9,976 nt of DNA from the NCBI GenBank assembly GCA_964507305.1, contig CAZDPQ010000096.1, positions 1 to 9,976 on the forward strand, in the 5' to 3' direction. Every line of letters begins with the position of its first letter. Within the stretch, counting starts at the first letter, position 1. A model generated the notes under the pieces. It was given only the letters and a program-made list of their open reading frames with translations. It ran no database searches and was not told the DNA's origin. The position numbers and the translations under genes are program-made. The DNA is from JAQVYV01 sp964507305. Lineage in GTDB: Bacteria; Bacillota; Clostridia; Saccharofermentanales; UBA5734. This document shows, piece after piece, positions 1-8,832 of this stretch.

Positions 1-585
1 GTCGTTGACAGCCTGCTCCATGATGGAGTTGATCAGCCGGACGATCGGAGCGCTGCCGACAGCCGTTTCTTCATTGTTCTGGATCTCCTTGACCGCATCA
101 CGCAGGTTGCTCTCTTTTTTAAAATCTTCTATTGCCTTCTCAGCCTGAACGTTGCCGTACAACTCTTCAATGGCCTGCTGGATCGATGACTCTTTCGCGA
201 AAAGAGGTACAATGCTCATCTTGGAAACGATTTCGGCGTCTTCGATCGCATGAAGGTTGAATGGATCGGTCATTGCGATATGAAGCTTGCCGCCCGTGAC
301 TTTGACAGGGATCAGTGTGTACTTTCGCGCAATCGTGTCCGGGATCTTGAGTGCCATGTCTTCGGGGATCGATGTACGGTCAAGGTCGACAAAAGGAATG
401 CCGAGCTGAAATTCAAGAACCTCCTGCAGCTGGGTCTCCGTGATGAAACCCAGATCCATAAGAATGTCTCCGATATGCTTCCGGCTCTGGGTATTGCGTT
501 GAAAATTCAGTGCGTCCTCAAGTTTGCCCCGGGTGATGAGACCGGCTTCAACCATCAGTTCGCCGATGTATTTCTTCTTTGCCAT
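1..585 (-). CDS. pilB: Type IV pilus / type II secretion traffic ATPase, N-terminal part (PilB/GspE family), truncated by window edge
   Basis: The frame runs from ATG at 585 to the left edge without a stop (195 codons), so the ATPase core lies outside the window. Residues 1-60 contain two tandem repeats of the MshEN/T2SSE N-terminal type, with the pattern IGxxLxxxGxITxxxLxxxLxxQ: YIGELM...Q29 and HIGDIL...Q60. A conserved segment with LIPV at 91-94 and MTDP at 105-108 follows. Residues 177-193 (GSAPIVRLINSIMEQAV) match the linker that leads into the Walker A domain of PilB/GspE/MshE. These hexameric cytoplasmic ATPases power pilus or pseudopilus extension. MshEN domains can bind cyclic di-GMP, but the Arg of the usual RLG motif is Tyr or His here, so binding is uncertain. 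The start is supported by GGGAG 10 nt upstream and by a promoter at 664-692. The assignment to PilB rather than GspE is a guess. Confidence 0.88.
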   Translation of the reverse strand, partial: MAKKKYIGELMVEAGLITRGKLEDALNFQRNTQSRKHIGDILMDLGFITETQLQEVLEFQLGIPFVDLDRTSIPEDMALKIPDTIARKYTLIPVKVTGGKLHIAMTDPFNLHAIEDAEIVSKMSIVPLFAKESSIQQAIEELYGNVQAEKAIEDFKKESNLRDAVKEIQNNEETAVGSAPIVRLINSIMEQAVND

Positions 586-663
586 AGATGATCCGCTCCC
601 ATTCTCCCTCGATGCGATACGATCCGTAAGGGCCGGATTCCGGCATTTGTCTCAATTACTTCT

Positions 664-692
664 ATAGTACCATTTACACACATATTTTTCAA
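664..692 (-). promoter_or_regulatory. Promoter for the PilB/GspE-like gene
   Basis: On the minus strand there is a -35 box TTGAAA (687-692), a spacer of exactly 17 bp and a -10 box TACTAT (664-669) preceded by TGG, which is an extended -10. Transcription would start near 657 and give a leader of about 70 nt before ATG 585. This is one of the best sigma-A/sigma-70-like matches in the window. Confidence 0.72.
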
Positions 693-708
693 TTGCAATT
701 GTTTTCGG

Positions 709-745
709 AACGTTTATGTTTTATTTTTCAGAAACGTTTATGTTT
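709..745. repeat. 13-bp direct repeat in the divergent intergenic region
   Basis: AACGTTTATGTTT occurs at 709-721 and again at 733-745, a period of 24 bp (slightly over two helical turns). It lies between the minus-strand promoter at 664-692 and the oxidoreductase start at 833. Each copy contains TATGTT; the first copy has a TTGCAA 16 bp upstream (693-698), so it could also serve as a weak plus-strand -10. It could be a paired regulator binding site or a small tandem duplication. No regulator can be named. Confidence 0.4.
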
Positions 746-762
746 CTGTTTCTTTACGGCGG

Positions 763-792
763 TTTTCTTTTCCTTCCGGGGCTGTTTATGAT
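763..792 (+). promoter_or_regulatory. Candidate promoter for the oxidoreductase
   Basis: A -10-like TATGAT lies at 787-792, with only a poor -35 (TTTTCT at 763-768, 18-bp spacer). Transcription would begin near 799, about 34 nt before ATG 833. An alternative is TTGCAA (693-698) with TATGTT (715-720). Neither is strong, so this is tentative. Confidence 0.35.
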
Positions 793-806
793 AGACTGGA
801 GGCCAT

Positions 807-820
807 GGGGATCCCCCCCC
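807..820 (+). repeat. C8 homopolymer with GGGGATCCCC palindrome just before the RBS
   Basis: Positions 813-820 are eight consecutive C, preceded by GGGGAT (807-812), so GGGGATCCCC can fold back or form a palindrome. The tract sits 2 nt before the GGAGG (823-827) of the oxidoreductase. An ATG at 805 has a GGAGG at 798-802, but only 2 nt away, and is one base out of frame with the gene. Loss of one C would bring it into frame. It may be a slippage site or a sequencing artefact. Confidence 0.4.
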
Positions 821-832
821 GCGGAGGCGGTT

Positions 833-2011
833 ATGGAGAAAAAATTCCGGTACGCGATCATCGGCTGCGGAGTCGTCGCGCGCAAGCACATCCGGGCGGC
901 CCGGCACAACCGGGACGTCATCGAGCTGGTCGCGCTCGCCGACCTGGATACTGCCGCGATGGAGTCGCTCCTCGCGGGGTCGTCGTTTCCGGCGAAGGTC
1001 AGGCAGGGTATCGCCCTGTACGACGATTACCTGCGGATGCTGGATGAGCAGAAGCCCGACATCGTGTCCGTCACCACGCCGAGCGGCACGCATTTCCGGA
1101 TCGGGATGGAGGCGGTCGCGCGCGGGGTCCATCTGCTTCTCGAGAAGCCCATGACGCTGGTCCCCGACGAGGCGCGCGCGCTGAACGAGGCGGCCGCCGC
1201 GAAGGGCGTGCGGATCGCGATGGGGCACATCTACCGGTATTTCCCGCTTGTCGGGCTGCTCGCGCGGAGTATCGCGGCGGGCGATTTCGGTCCCGTGCTG
1301 TATGGGGACGTGAAGGTGCTCTGGGGGCACGGCCAGGAGTATTACGACAAGGCCGCGTGGCGCGGGACGTGGGCGCAGGACGGCGGCGTGCTGATGAACC
1401 AGTCGGTCCATGCGCTGGACCTGATGCATTATCTGATGGGGGCCGTGCCGTCCGAGGCGTCGGCCATGATCGCGAAGCAGTGTCATGACATGGAAGCGGA
1501 GGATCTGGGGATGGGGATCCTGCGGATGGACAACGGCTCGTACTGCACCGTCACCGGCACAACTGCTTCGGACCCGTCGATCCCCGAGGCTTCGTTTTTC
1601 GTCCTGTGCCGCGACGGCAGCATCCGGGCCGGGATCCGCCGGGGCAAACCTTTCTTCAGCATCGTCCGGAAGGACCGGGTGACGGGAAAAACCGCCGGCT
1701 GCAACCTGCGCTATGTCCTCCGCTTTACCCGCGAAGTCCTTTCATCGCACGGCCTCCGCTGGCTGGGGCGCCTCGGCTGCCCGCATTCGTGGATCCTCCG
1801 GGACCTCGCCGGCGCGATCGCTTCGGGCGGTACTCCACGGGCGGACGGCCTGTCCGGCGAGACCGCACTCCTGTCGGTCGTCGGCCTGTACACCGCGGCG
1901 AAACAGCAAAAAACCGTCCGCTTTCCGCTGGACGGTTCCGTCACGAAGACCCGGTTCGACATGGACCTCGGCCCGGCGGCTTTTACTCCCGCCGGCCCGG
2001 ATCACGACTGA
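833..2011 (+). CDS. Gfo/Idh/MocA-family NAD(P)-dependent oxidoreductase
   Basis: This is a 392-residue two-domain dehydrogenase of the glucose-fructose oxidoreductase / inositol dehydrogenase / MocA family. The N-terminal Rossmann fold starts with AIIGCGVVARKH (residues 8-19), and the family EKP motif is at 104-106. The segment WRGTW...GGVLMNQSVHALDLMHYLMG (176-203) contains the conserved N189-x3-H193-x2-D196. It resembles the sugar-nucleotide 3-dehydrogenases of the WbpB/WlbA type, but the substrate cannot be fixed from sequence. ATG 833 was chosen because GGAGG lies 5 nt upstream and the Rossmann strand starts within 10 residues; the frame is open back to ATG 716, but that stretch is AT-rich promoter sequence. 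The gene stands alone, convergent with the atp operon and overlapping atpC by 10 bp. Its codons near 1908-1937 also encode a minus-strand terminator hairpin. Confidence 0.9.
   Translation: MEKKFRYAIIGCGVVARKHIRAARHNRDVIELVALADLDTAAMESLLAGSSFPAKVRQGIALYDDYLRMLDEQKPDIVSVTTPSGTHFRIGMEAVARGVHLLLEKPMTLVPDEARALNEAAAAKGVRIAMGHIYRYFPLVGLLARSIAAGDFGPVLYGDVKVLWGHGQEYYDKAAWRGTWAQDGGVLMNQSVHALDLMHYLMGAVPSEASAMIAKQCHDMEAEDLGMGILRMDNGSYCTVTGTTASDPSIPEASFFVLCRDGSIRAGIRRGKPFFSIVRKDRVTGKTAGCNLRYVLRFTREVLSSHGLRWLGRLGCPHSWILRDLAGAIASGGTPRADGLSGETALLSVVGLYTAAKQQKTVRFPLDGSVTKTRFDMDLGPAAFTPAGPDHD
1908..1937 (-). terminator. Intrinsic terminator of the atp operon, inside the oxidoreductase gene
   Basis: Read on the minus strand, AACCGTCC (1937-1930) pairs with GGACGGTT (1919-1912). 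An inner GC/GC pair and a GGAAA loop lie between them. The stem is followed by a run of T (TTTTTT counting the two stem bases, 1913-1908). This gives an 8-bp GC-rich stem plus T-tract 65 nt beyond the atpC stop. On the plus strand there is no T-tract after the stem, so it would act only on atp transcripts. The same bases encode residues QQKTVRFPLDGS of the oxidoreductase. Confidence 0.65.
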
Positions 2012-2424
2012 TCGTCTTTGTTCTTCTCCCGGATCTTGAGCCTGGCCCTTGCCCTCATGATGCTGCGGGTCGAACGCTCGCGGTCCCGCTGGGACAGCGC
2101 CGGATTTTTCAGCCGCTGCTCTGCCCTGTACAGGGACTTTTCCGCGCGCTCGCGGTCGATCTGCTCCGGCTTTTCGGCCGATCCGACGACGACGATCGCA
2201 TTGTTGATCTCGATCTGGGCGAATCCGTCCGACACCGCCGCCGTCAGGACCTTGTCCCCCTCCCTGACGCGCAGCTCGCCCGGCGTCAGTGCGATGACGA
2301 TCGGGGAATGCCCCGGCATGATCCCGATCTCGCCGTCCAGCGCCGGGAGGATCAGCTGGTCCACGTCCGCTTCGTAAAACATCCCATACGGGGTGACGAT
2401 TTCGATGTGAAGCTTATCGTCCAT
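2002..2424 (-). CDS. atpC: F1Fo ATP synthase epsilon subunit
   Basis: This 140-residue protein matches the usual epsilon length (about 130-140). The N-terminal beta-sandwich carries the family pattern VTPYGMFYEADVDQLILPA (10-28) and GEIGIMPGHSPIV (31-43). The C-terminal part (about 86-140) is the two-helix region that can extend into F1 and inhibit ATP hydrolysis. It includes IDRERA (89-94), which fits the I(L)DxxRA motif linked to ATP binding in Bacillus PS3 epsilon. The extreme C terminus is very basic. Epsilon sits on gamma in the rotor and couples F1 to the c-ring. It is the last gene of the operon, starting 9 nt after the atpD stop with a weak AAGG-type RBS inside the end of atpD. Its stop overlaps the convergent oxidoreductase end. 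Confidence 0.96.
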   Translation of the reverse strand: MDDKLHIEIVTPYGMFYEADVDQLILPALDGEIGIMPGHSPIVIALTPGELRVREGDKVLTAAVSDGFAQIEINNAIVVVGSAEKPEQIDRERAEKSLYRAEQRLKNPALSQRDRERSTRSIMRARARLKIREKNKDDQS

Positions 2425-2433
2425 CGTTCTGCC

Positions 2434-4050
2434 TTATTCCGGCTTCGCGGAATCATCGGCGCCGTCCGCGCCGTTGCCCGCTTCGGCCGGCGCTTCCTGT
2501 CCTTCCGGCGCAGCCTCTCCGGCTGTCGGGACGCCGGCCGCTGTGCCCGCATCCTGTGCCGCGCCGCCGTCAGGAGTGCCTTCCGCCTGTTCCCCCGTGT
2601 CAGCGGCGGACTGTTCGGTGCCGGCCGGTGTGCCCGCGGACGCTCCCGCGGAGGGGCCAGCGCCCTTGGTCTTGTTGTATTCCTCGTAGACGTCCTCGAT
2701 GCTGCCCTTCATGAAGAAAAACTGCTCGGGGATATGATCGACATACCCGGAAATGATCTGCATGAATCCATGGATCGTGTCCGCCACATGGACGTATTTG
2801 CCCGGGATGCCGATATAGCTCTCCGATACATGGAAAGGCTGGGACAGGAAACGCTGGATCTTGCGCGCCCTGGACACGACCAGCTTGTCGCTTTCGGAAA
2901 GCTCCTCCATCCCGAGGATCGCGATGATGTCCTGCAGCTCCTTGTACCGCTGCAGCGTCTCCTGGACCTTGCGCGCGACCGTGTAATGCTCGACGCCGAC
3001 CGTCTCGGGGTTGAGGATGCGCGAAGAGGATTCGAGCGGGTCGACGGCCGGATAGATGCCGAGCTCCACGACAGCGCGGGAAAGAACGAGGATCGTGTCG
3101 AGGTGCGCGAACGTGGTGGCAGGCGCCGGGTCCGTCAGGTCGTCGGCGGGGACGTAAACAGCCTGCACCGACGTGATCGCGCCTTTGCTCGTTGACGTGA
3201 TCCGCTCCTGGAGCGCGCCGACATCATTGGCGAGCGTGGGCTGGTAGCCGACGGCCGAAGGGATCCGGCCAAGCAGCGCCGAAACCTCGGACCCCGCCTG
3301 GACGAAGCGGAAGATATTGTCGATGAAAAGAAGCACGTCCTTGTTCTGCACATCGCGGAAATATTCGGCCATGGTCAGCCCCGTGAAAGGAGCGCGCATC
3401 CGGGCTCCCGGCGGTTCGTTCATCTGCCCGAACACCATGACGGTCTTGTCGATGACCCCGGACAGCTTCATCTCATTCCACAGCTCGTTGCCTTCCCTCG
3501 ACCGCTCGCCGACACCGGTGAAAACGGAATAGCCTCCGTGCTCCGTCGCCATGTTGCGGATCATCTCGAGGATCAGCACGGTCTTGCCGACACCGGCGCC
3601 GCCGAACAACCCGACCTTGCCGCCCCGCGCGAACGGAAGCAGGAGGTCGATGACCTTGACGCCCGTCTCGAGGATCTCCTCGCCGACATAATAGTCCGTA
3701 AACTTCGGCGATGGACGGTGGATCGGCCACATGTCGTCGGCATGGACGCTGCCTTCGCCGTCGATCGTCTCGCCGAGGACATTGAACATGCGCCCGGCAG
3801 TCCGGACACCGACCGGCACCGTGATCGGCGCCCCGGTGGACCGGGCCTCCATGTTGCGGGCCATGCCCTCGGTAGGCGACATGGAAACGCACCGCGCGAC
3901 ATAATTTTCTTTGTGCTGCATCACCTCGGCAATGATCGTCTGGTCCCCGAACTTGATCTCCACGGCTTCATAGATCTTCGGAAGATCCCCTTCCGCGAAT
4001 TTGATATCGATGACCGGGCCGATGATCTGCACTATCCTTCCGACTGACAT
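2434..4050 (-). CDS. atpD: F1Fo ATP synthase beta subunit with long acidic C-terminal tail
   Basis: This is the catalytic subunit (538 residues; about 460-480 is usual). Walker A GGAGVGKT is at 150-157, the catalytic region GERSREGNEL at 181-190 (E182), and the Walker B strand LLFIDN at 240-245 (D244). The segment GRIPSAVGYQPTLANDVGAL (261-280) is near-identical to other betas. The DELSEED lever that touches gamma reads EELSESD (382-388). The normal fold ends near residue 460. Residues 463-538 are a low-complexity tail rich in Ala, Gly, Pro, Thr and Glu, with about 14 acidic residues and a single Lys. It stays in the same open frame as the core and has no recognisable domain. The start is supported by GGAGGAA 7 nt upstream (4058-4064). 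The gene is 45 bp after atpG and 9 bp before atpC. Confidence 0.97.
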   Translation of the reverse strand: MSVGRIVQIIGPVIDIKFAEGDLPKIYEAVEIKFGDQTIIAEVMQHKENYVARCVSMSPTEGMARNMEARSTGAPITVPVGVRTAGRMFNVLGETIDGEGSVHADDMWPIHRPSPKFTDYYVGEEILETGVKVIDLLLPFARGGKVGLFGGAGVGKTVLILEMIRNMATEHGGYSVFTGVGERSREGNELWNEMKLSGVIDKTVMVFGQMNEPPGARMRAPFTGLTMAEYFRDVQNKDVLLFIDNIFRFVQAGSEVSALLGRIPSAVGYQPTLANDVGALQERITSTSKGAITSVQAVYVPADDLTDPAPATTFAHLDTILVLSRAVVELGIYPAVDPLESSSRILNPETVGVEHYTVARKVQETLQRYKELQDIIAILGMEELSESDKLVVSRARKIQRFLSQPFHVSESYIGIPGKYVHVADTIHGFMQIISGYVDHIPEQFFFMKGSIEDVYEEYNKTKGAGPSAGASAGTPAGTEQSAADTGEQAEGTPDGGAAQDAGTAAGVPTAGEAAPEGQEAPAEAGNGADGADDSAKPE

Positions 4051-4095
4051 TCAGTGATTCCTCCGATTGTAAACTTGTGATCGATCCCGACGCCG

Positions 4096-5017
4096 TCAGA
4101 CGACGCCGATCGAGTTGGCGCCGTTGATGATCTCGATGATCTCGTTGGTGATGGTGCTCTGACGGATCCTGTTGCTCAGGAGCGTCAGGGCTTCCAGCAT
4201 ATCTTCCCCGTTGTCCGTGGCATTCTTCATGGCGGTCATCCGCGCCGTCTGCTCGCTCGCGAACGCCTCCGCCATCGCGCCGTACACCATCCCGCTGAGG
4301 TAAGTCCTGGCCAGGTAGTCCATCACTTCCTCGCGGGACGGCACGAATTCGATGTTGATGGTCGACGGATCCGGCAGCATCTTCATATACGCATCCAGGT
4401 CGACTCCGTCCAGAAGGTCCTCGGACGAAATCGGGATCATGCGCACCGCCACGGGCTTGATGTCGACCGCGGACTTGATCCGCGTATAGATCGCATAGAC
4501 CTCGTCGATCTTCTGGCTGTCGTACAGGTCATGGATGTAAACGGAAATGTCCTTGGCCATGTGGAACGTCGGGGAATCGATGGGGTACCGGAAATTGTCC
4601 ACCACATCGAATCCGGCGCGCACCAGGTATTCCCTTTCGGTCTTGCCGGCGATGAAAAGCTTCGGGACGGCACGGATCCCGCGGCGCGCGTAGTCGATCA
4701 TGTGACGGTGGATCGTCTCCTCGGCGGTCTTCACCACGTTGAGGTTGTACGCCCCGGCAAGCCCGCGGTCCCCGGTGAGGATGTAATACCCGACGACCCA
4801 CGGCTCTCCTTTTTTCTTCCTGTGCCGGTTGAAAAACGGATGCCGTACTTCCGGGGTCTGGATGTAGATCTCGGCCATCGTCGCCCGGCAGAGGTCGAAA
4901 AACGGCAGCGTCCTCGATAACTGCGCCCGCGCGTTCTTGGTCTTCACCGCGCTGACAAGGTACATGGCGTTGGTCATTTTCTTGATTTCGCTGATGCTGT
5001 GCACCCGCGTCTTGACG

Positions 5018-5034
<17 letters not shown>
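4096..5034 (-). CDS. atpG: F1Fo ATP synthase gamma subunit
   Basis: This is the central rotor shaft, 312 residues (about 285-300 is usual). The N-terminal coiled-coil helix begins VKTRVHSISEIKKMTNAMYLVSAVK (residues 7-31), equivalent to the IK.RI.S..N..KIT.AM.MV..SK signature. The central Rossmann-like domain contains TGDRGLAGAYN (87-97). The C-terminal helix includes MKNATDNGEDM and the ending SNRIRQSTITNEIIEIINGA. The modest extra length lies in the central domain. ATG 5034 has GAGG 3 nt upstream. The start overlaps the end of atpA by 17 nt, which suggests translational coupling of alpha and gamma. Confidence 0.96.
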
Positions 5035-6935
<1,901 letters not shown>

Positions 6936-6943
<8 letters not shown>

Positions 6944-7493
6944 CGGCCTTTCCCTTTCCCTTGATATCTTCGCCGATGAACTGGTCGACAAGTTCCTTCT
7001 GGCGCTTCTCGTCGACGCTCTGGCTGATGATCTTGTATGCGATGGAAATGGAAAGGTCCGCGACCTCGTCCCTCATGTCCTCCACCGCCGCTTTCTTCAT
7101 CCTCTGGACCTCGTCGCGCCCCCTGCCCACGATGTCGGTGGCCTCGCGCCGCGCATTCTCGAGGATCGCGCCGCTCTGGGTCTCGGCCTGCGTCCTTGCC
7201 TCCTCGACGATCGTCGTAGCCTCGCGGGTGGACTTGTCGATCCGCATCTTGGCCTCGGCGAGCAGCCCGTCCGCTTCCCTCTTCTTTGCTTTCGCGTCCT
7301 CGAGCTCCGCGGCGACGGCTTCCCTGCGCTTGCGCATGAAATTCATCGCGGGCTTGAACAGGAACCTGCGGATGATCCAGTAGGTCACCAGAAGGTTGAT
7401 GATCGTAAAAACGGCCGTGACGATATACTCCGCGAGGGTCTCGGGAGTGACCAATGCCATGGAAACCGGCAAGCCGGTCATGAATGCTGCCAT
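6936..7493 (-). CDS. atpF: F1Fo ATP synthase b subunit (peripheral stalk)
   Basis: This 185-residue protein has one membrane helix (about 23-41, YIVTAVFTIINLLVTYWII). The family-typical RRFLFKPAMNFMRKRREAV (42-60) follows, then a long charged, heptad-like helix rich in Ala, Glu, Lys and Arg to about 165 (EARTQAETQSGAILENARRE and similar). The C terminus (SISIAYKIISQSVDEKRQKELVDQFI) is the part that contacts delta in known enzymes. b forms the stator stalk that links subunit a to F1. ATG 7493 is chosen because AGAGG lies 6 nt upstream, although Met codons at residues 5 and 12 are possible. About 20 residues precede the membrane helix, slightly more than in E. coli b. The stop overlaps the start of the delta-alpha fusion by 8 nt. 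No delta sequence is fused to b, unlike the mycobacterial b-delta protein. Confidence 0.94.
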
Positions 7494-7514
7494 CGGTAAC
7501 CTCTCACTTCCTCT

Positions 7515-7751
7515 TTATACCTGCTTCTTGACGAAAATCAGCAGCAGGCTGACGACAAGCGCGTAGATGGCCGTCGCCTCGATGAAAACGATCGCCGTAA
7601 ACAGCAGGGCCTGGATCCTGCCGGCCATTTCGGGCTGCCGCGCCGTCGCCTCGAAAGCCTTGCCTGAGGCAAGCCCGATGCCGATCGCCGCGCATGCCGC
7701 CGCGAGTCCGATTGCCAGTGCCGCTCCGATTGCGATTAATCCTGCGTCCAT
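7515..7751 (-). CDS. atpE: F1Fo ATP synthase c subunit (rotor ring)
   Basis: This 78-residue hairpin of two membrane helices is the usual size for c. Helix 1 has AAIGIGLASG (21-30), the polar loop is ARQPE (37-41), and helix 2 is FTAIVFIEATAIYALVVSLLLIF (51-73), with the ion-binding carboxylate at E58. Against Na+-type c rings (Ilyobacter, Propionigenium), the helix-1 Gln ligand is replaced by I25 and the residue after the carboxylate is Ala rather than Ser. Proton coupling is therefore the likelier reading, although T60 is retained. Translation starts at ATG 7751 with a near-perfect AAGGAG 8 nt upstream, consistent with the high copy number of c. The 94-bp gap to atpB contains a GC-rich hairpin. 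Confidence 0.95.
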   Translation of the reverse strand: MDAGLIAIGAALAIGLAAACAAIGIGLASGKAFEATARQPEMAGRIQALLFTAIVFIEATAIYALVVSLLLIFVKKQV

Positions 7752-7817
7752 ACTCTTTTCTCCTTGTTATTCCTTCCGATACTGTCCTGTCCGATGCAAT
7801 ACTGCCTTTATCATCCC

Positions 7818-7834
7818 GCGCGGCCGTGCCGCGT
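7818..7834 (-). other. GC-rich hairpin between atpB and atpE
   Basis: CGCGG (7819-7823) can pair with CCGCG (7829-7833) around a 5-nt loop in the 94-bp atpB-atpE gap; the outer 7818/7834 pair could add a wobble. There is no T-tract, so it is not a terminator. Such intercistronic structures can act as processing or stabilising elements that raise c-subunit expression, but that role is inferred only. Confidence 0.35.
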
Positions 7835-7845
7835 CACGCGCCCTC

Positions 7846-8697
7846 TCACGCCTTTGCCGCACCCGCGGCTCCGCCTCCGCTGCCCGCCTTCTTCGGCCGG
7901 TCCGCCTCCTCGTCCACCTGCCGGGAACCCTCGATGATCTCCCCGATGTACACCGCGCTCAGGTAGCAGAACACCGCGCCCTGCAGGATCCCGTCGGCAA
8001 GGTCGAACCACAGTCCGAGCAGGCCCGGCAGGATGATCGGGAAGACGATATAGATGAACTCCATCAGGATGTAGGCGCCGAAGATGTTGCCGAAAAGCCG
8101 CAGCGAAAGCGATACGGGCTTGATCATGTAATCCAGGATCTTGAACGGGAGAAGAGCCGCCTTGGGATAGGTGAGCGACTTCCAGAAGCCCTTCAGGCCG
8201 ACCAGCCGGATACCGGTCACGATGACGTAGCCGATCGTGAAAAGGGCCAGCGTGACCGGGAAAATGAAATCTTTGGCCGGCGGCGCGAGCTTGAATACGG
8301 AAAAGCAGTTGGAAACGCAGATCAGGGTGGCGATGGTCCCGATGAACGGAGCCACATGCTCGGACTGGTCCTCATCCATATGCTGGCTGCGGCACAGGGT
8401 CATGAAGATCCCGACATAGCCCTCGGTCACGACCTGCTTGCCCTCCGGCACGTCGTGGTACCCCCTGCCGAGCCAGTATGCCAGGCCCGTGATCACGGCC
8501 ATCGCGATCCAGGTGCTGACGACCGCGTCGGTGAACGGCAGGGAGATCCCGCCCACGGGGATGCGGAACATCACATGCGACGAAATGGCGTCCGTAATGC
8601 CGGCGCCGATGTCTCCGACCCGGATATCGGCGACAAACCGGTCCCTGATCGCGCGGAGCAACTCGAGAAAATAATTCGCACTCATCGCTGTCAGCAT
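7846..8697 (-). CDS. atpB: F1Fo ATP synthase a subunit
   Basis: This is the membrane stator half-channel subunit, 283 residues from ATG 8697. Several hydrophobic helices are visible (about 57-76, 115-135, 146-165, 205-230, 235-255). The segment MIKPVSLSLRLFGNIFGAYILM (191-212) holds the essential arginine R200 in the family motif SLRLFGN. The last helix LQGAVFCYLSAVYIGEII (238-255) retains a Gln equivalent to the conserved E. coli position. The C terminus ends in a short Gly/Ala/Lys-rich tail (about 268-283). The frame opens at a TTG (8733), but that would lie right beside the leader hairpin with poor RBS spacing. ATG 8697 has a GGGGGA 4 nt upstream; ATG 8685 has no RBS. It is the first gene of the operon; no atpI precedes it. 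Confidence 0.94.
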   Translation of the reverse strand: MLTAMSANYFLELLRAIRDRFVADIRVGDIGAGITDAISSHVMFRIPVGGISLPFTDAVVSTWIAMAVITGLAYWLGRGYHDVPEGKQVVTEGYVGIFMTLCRSQHMDEDQSEHVAPFIGTIATLICVSNCFSVFKLAPPAKDFIFPVTLALFTIGYVIVTGIRLVGLKGFWKSLTYPKAALLPFKILDYMIKPVSLSLRLFGNIFGAYILMEFIYIVFPIILPGLLGLWFDLADGILQGAVFCYLSAVYIGEIIEGSRQVDEEADRPKKAGSGGGAAGAAKA

Positions 8698-8734
8698 TTC
8701 TTCCCCCGAAAAATCCTTCCTGAAAAATGACAAA

Positions 8735-8762
8735 CCCCAAAAAACCGTAAAGTTTCCCGGGG
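8735..8762 (-). promoter_or_regulatory. Leader hairpin of the atp operon (possible attenuator)
   Basis: On the minus strand CCCCGGGAAAC (8762-8752) can pair with GTTTTTTGGGG (8745-8735). This makes 11 pairs including three G-U, around a TTTACG loop, followed by TTTGTCATTTTT. It lies between the operon promoter and atpB, within the mRNA leader. It could be a weak terminator/attenuator or a stabilising 5' structure. No riboswitch class is recognised. Confidence 0.35.
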
Positions 8763-8779
8763 CATCCTTGTCTTGCAGT

Positions 8780-8808
8780 ATTATGCGCTCTCAGCTGATC
8801 TTTTTCAA
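8780..8808 (-). promoter_or_regulatory. Promoter of the atp operon
   Basis: On the minus strand TTGAAA (8803-8808) is followed by a 17-bp spacer and CATAAT (8780-8785). Transcription would start near 8773 and give a leader of about 75 nt before atpB. It lies in the 181-bp gap between upp and atpB, so the operon need not rely on read-through from upp. Confidence 0.7.
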
Positions 8809-8832
8809 TATGGTCTCCATCGTCAATTGCAT

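Noticed and set aside
716..832. Longer oxidoreductase start at ATG 716, giving a hydrophobic N-terminal segment
   Set aside because: The segment is AT-rich promoter DNA with the direct repeat; ATG 833 has an ideal RBS and the Rossmann fold begins right after it.
728..1486. 252-residue minus-strand open frame opposite the oxidoreductase
   Set aside because: No RBS or domain; the plus strand holds a clear Gfo/Idh/MocA protein.
1606..3195. 529-residue open frame on the plus strand across the oxidoreductase 3' end and antisense to atpC and atpD
   Set aside because: It is Arg-rich, has no recognisable domain and lies over strongly conserved genes; it is a by-product of GC-rich codon use.
6944..6991. 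Longer atpA start at TTG 6991
   Set aside because: It would overlap atpF by 56 nt and has a rare start codon; ATG 6943 has a good purine-rich RBS and starts at the delta-like sequence.
7515..7751. Na+-coupled c subunit
   Set aside because: The helix-1 Gln ligand is Ile and the Ser after the carboxylate is Ala, so the known Na+ signature is not met.
7567..8730. 387-residue plus-strand open frame antisense to atpB and atpE
   Set aside because: Its composition is that of a reverse-frame shadow and the other strand encodes clear ATP synthase subunits.
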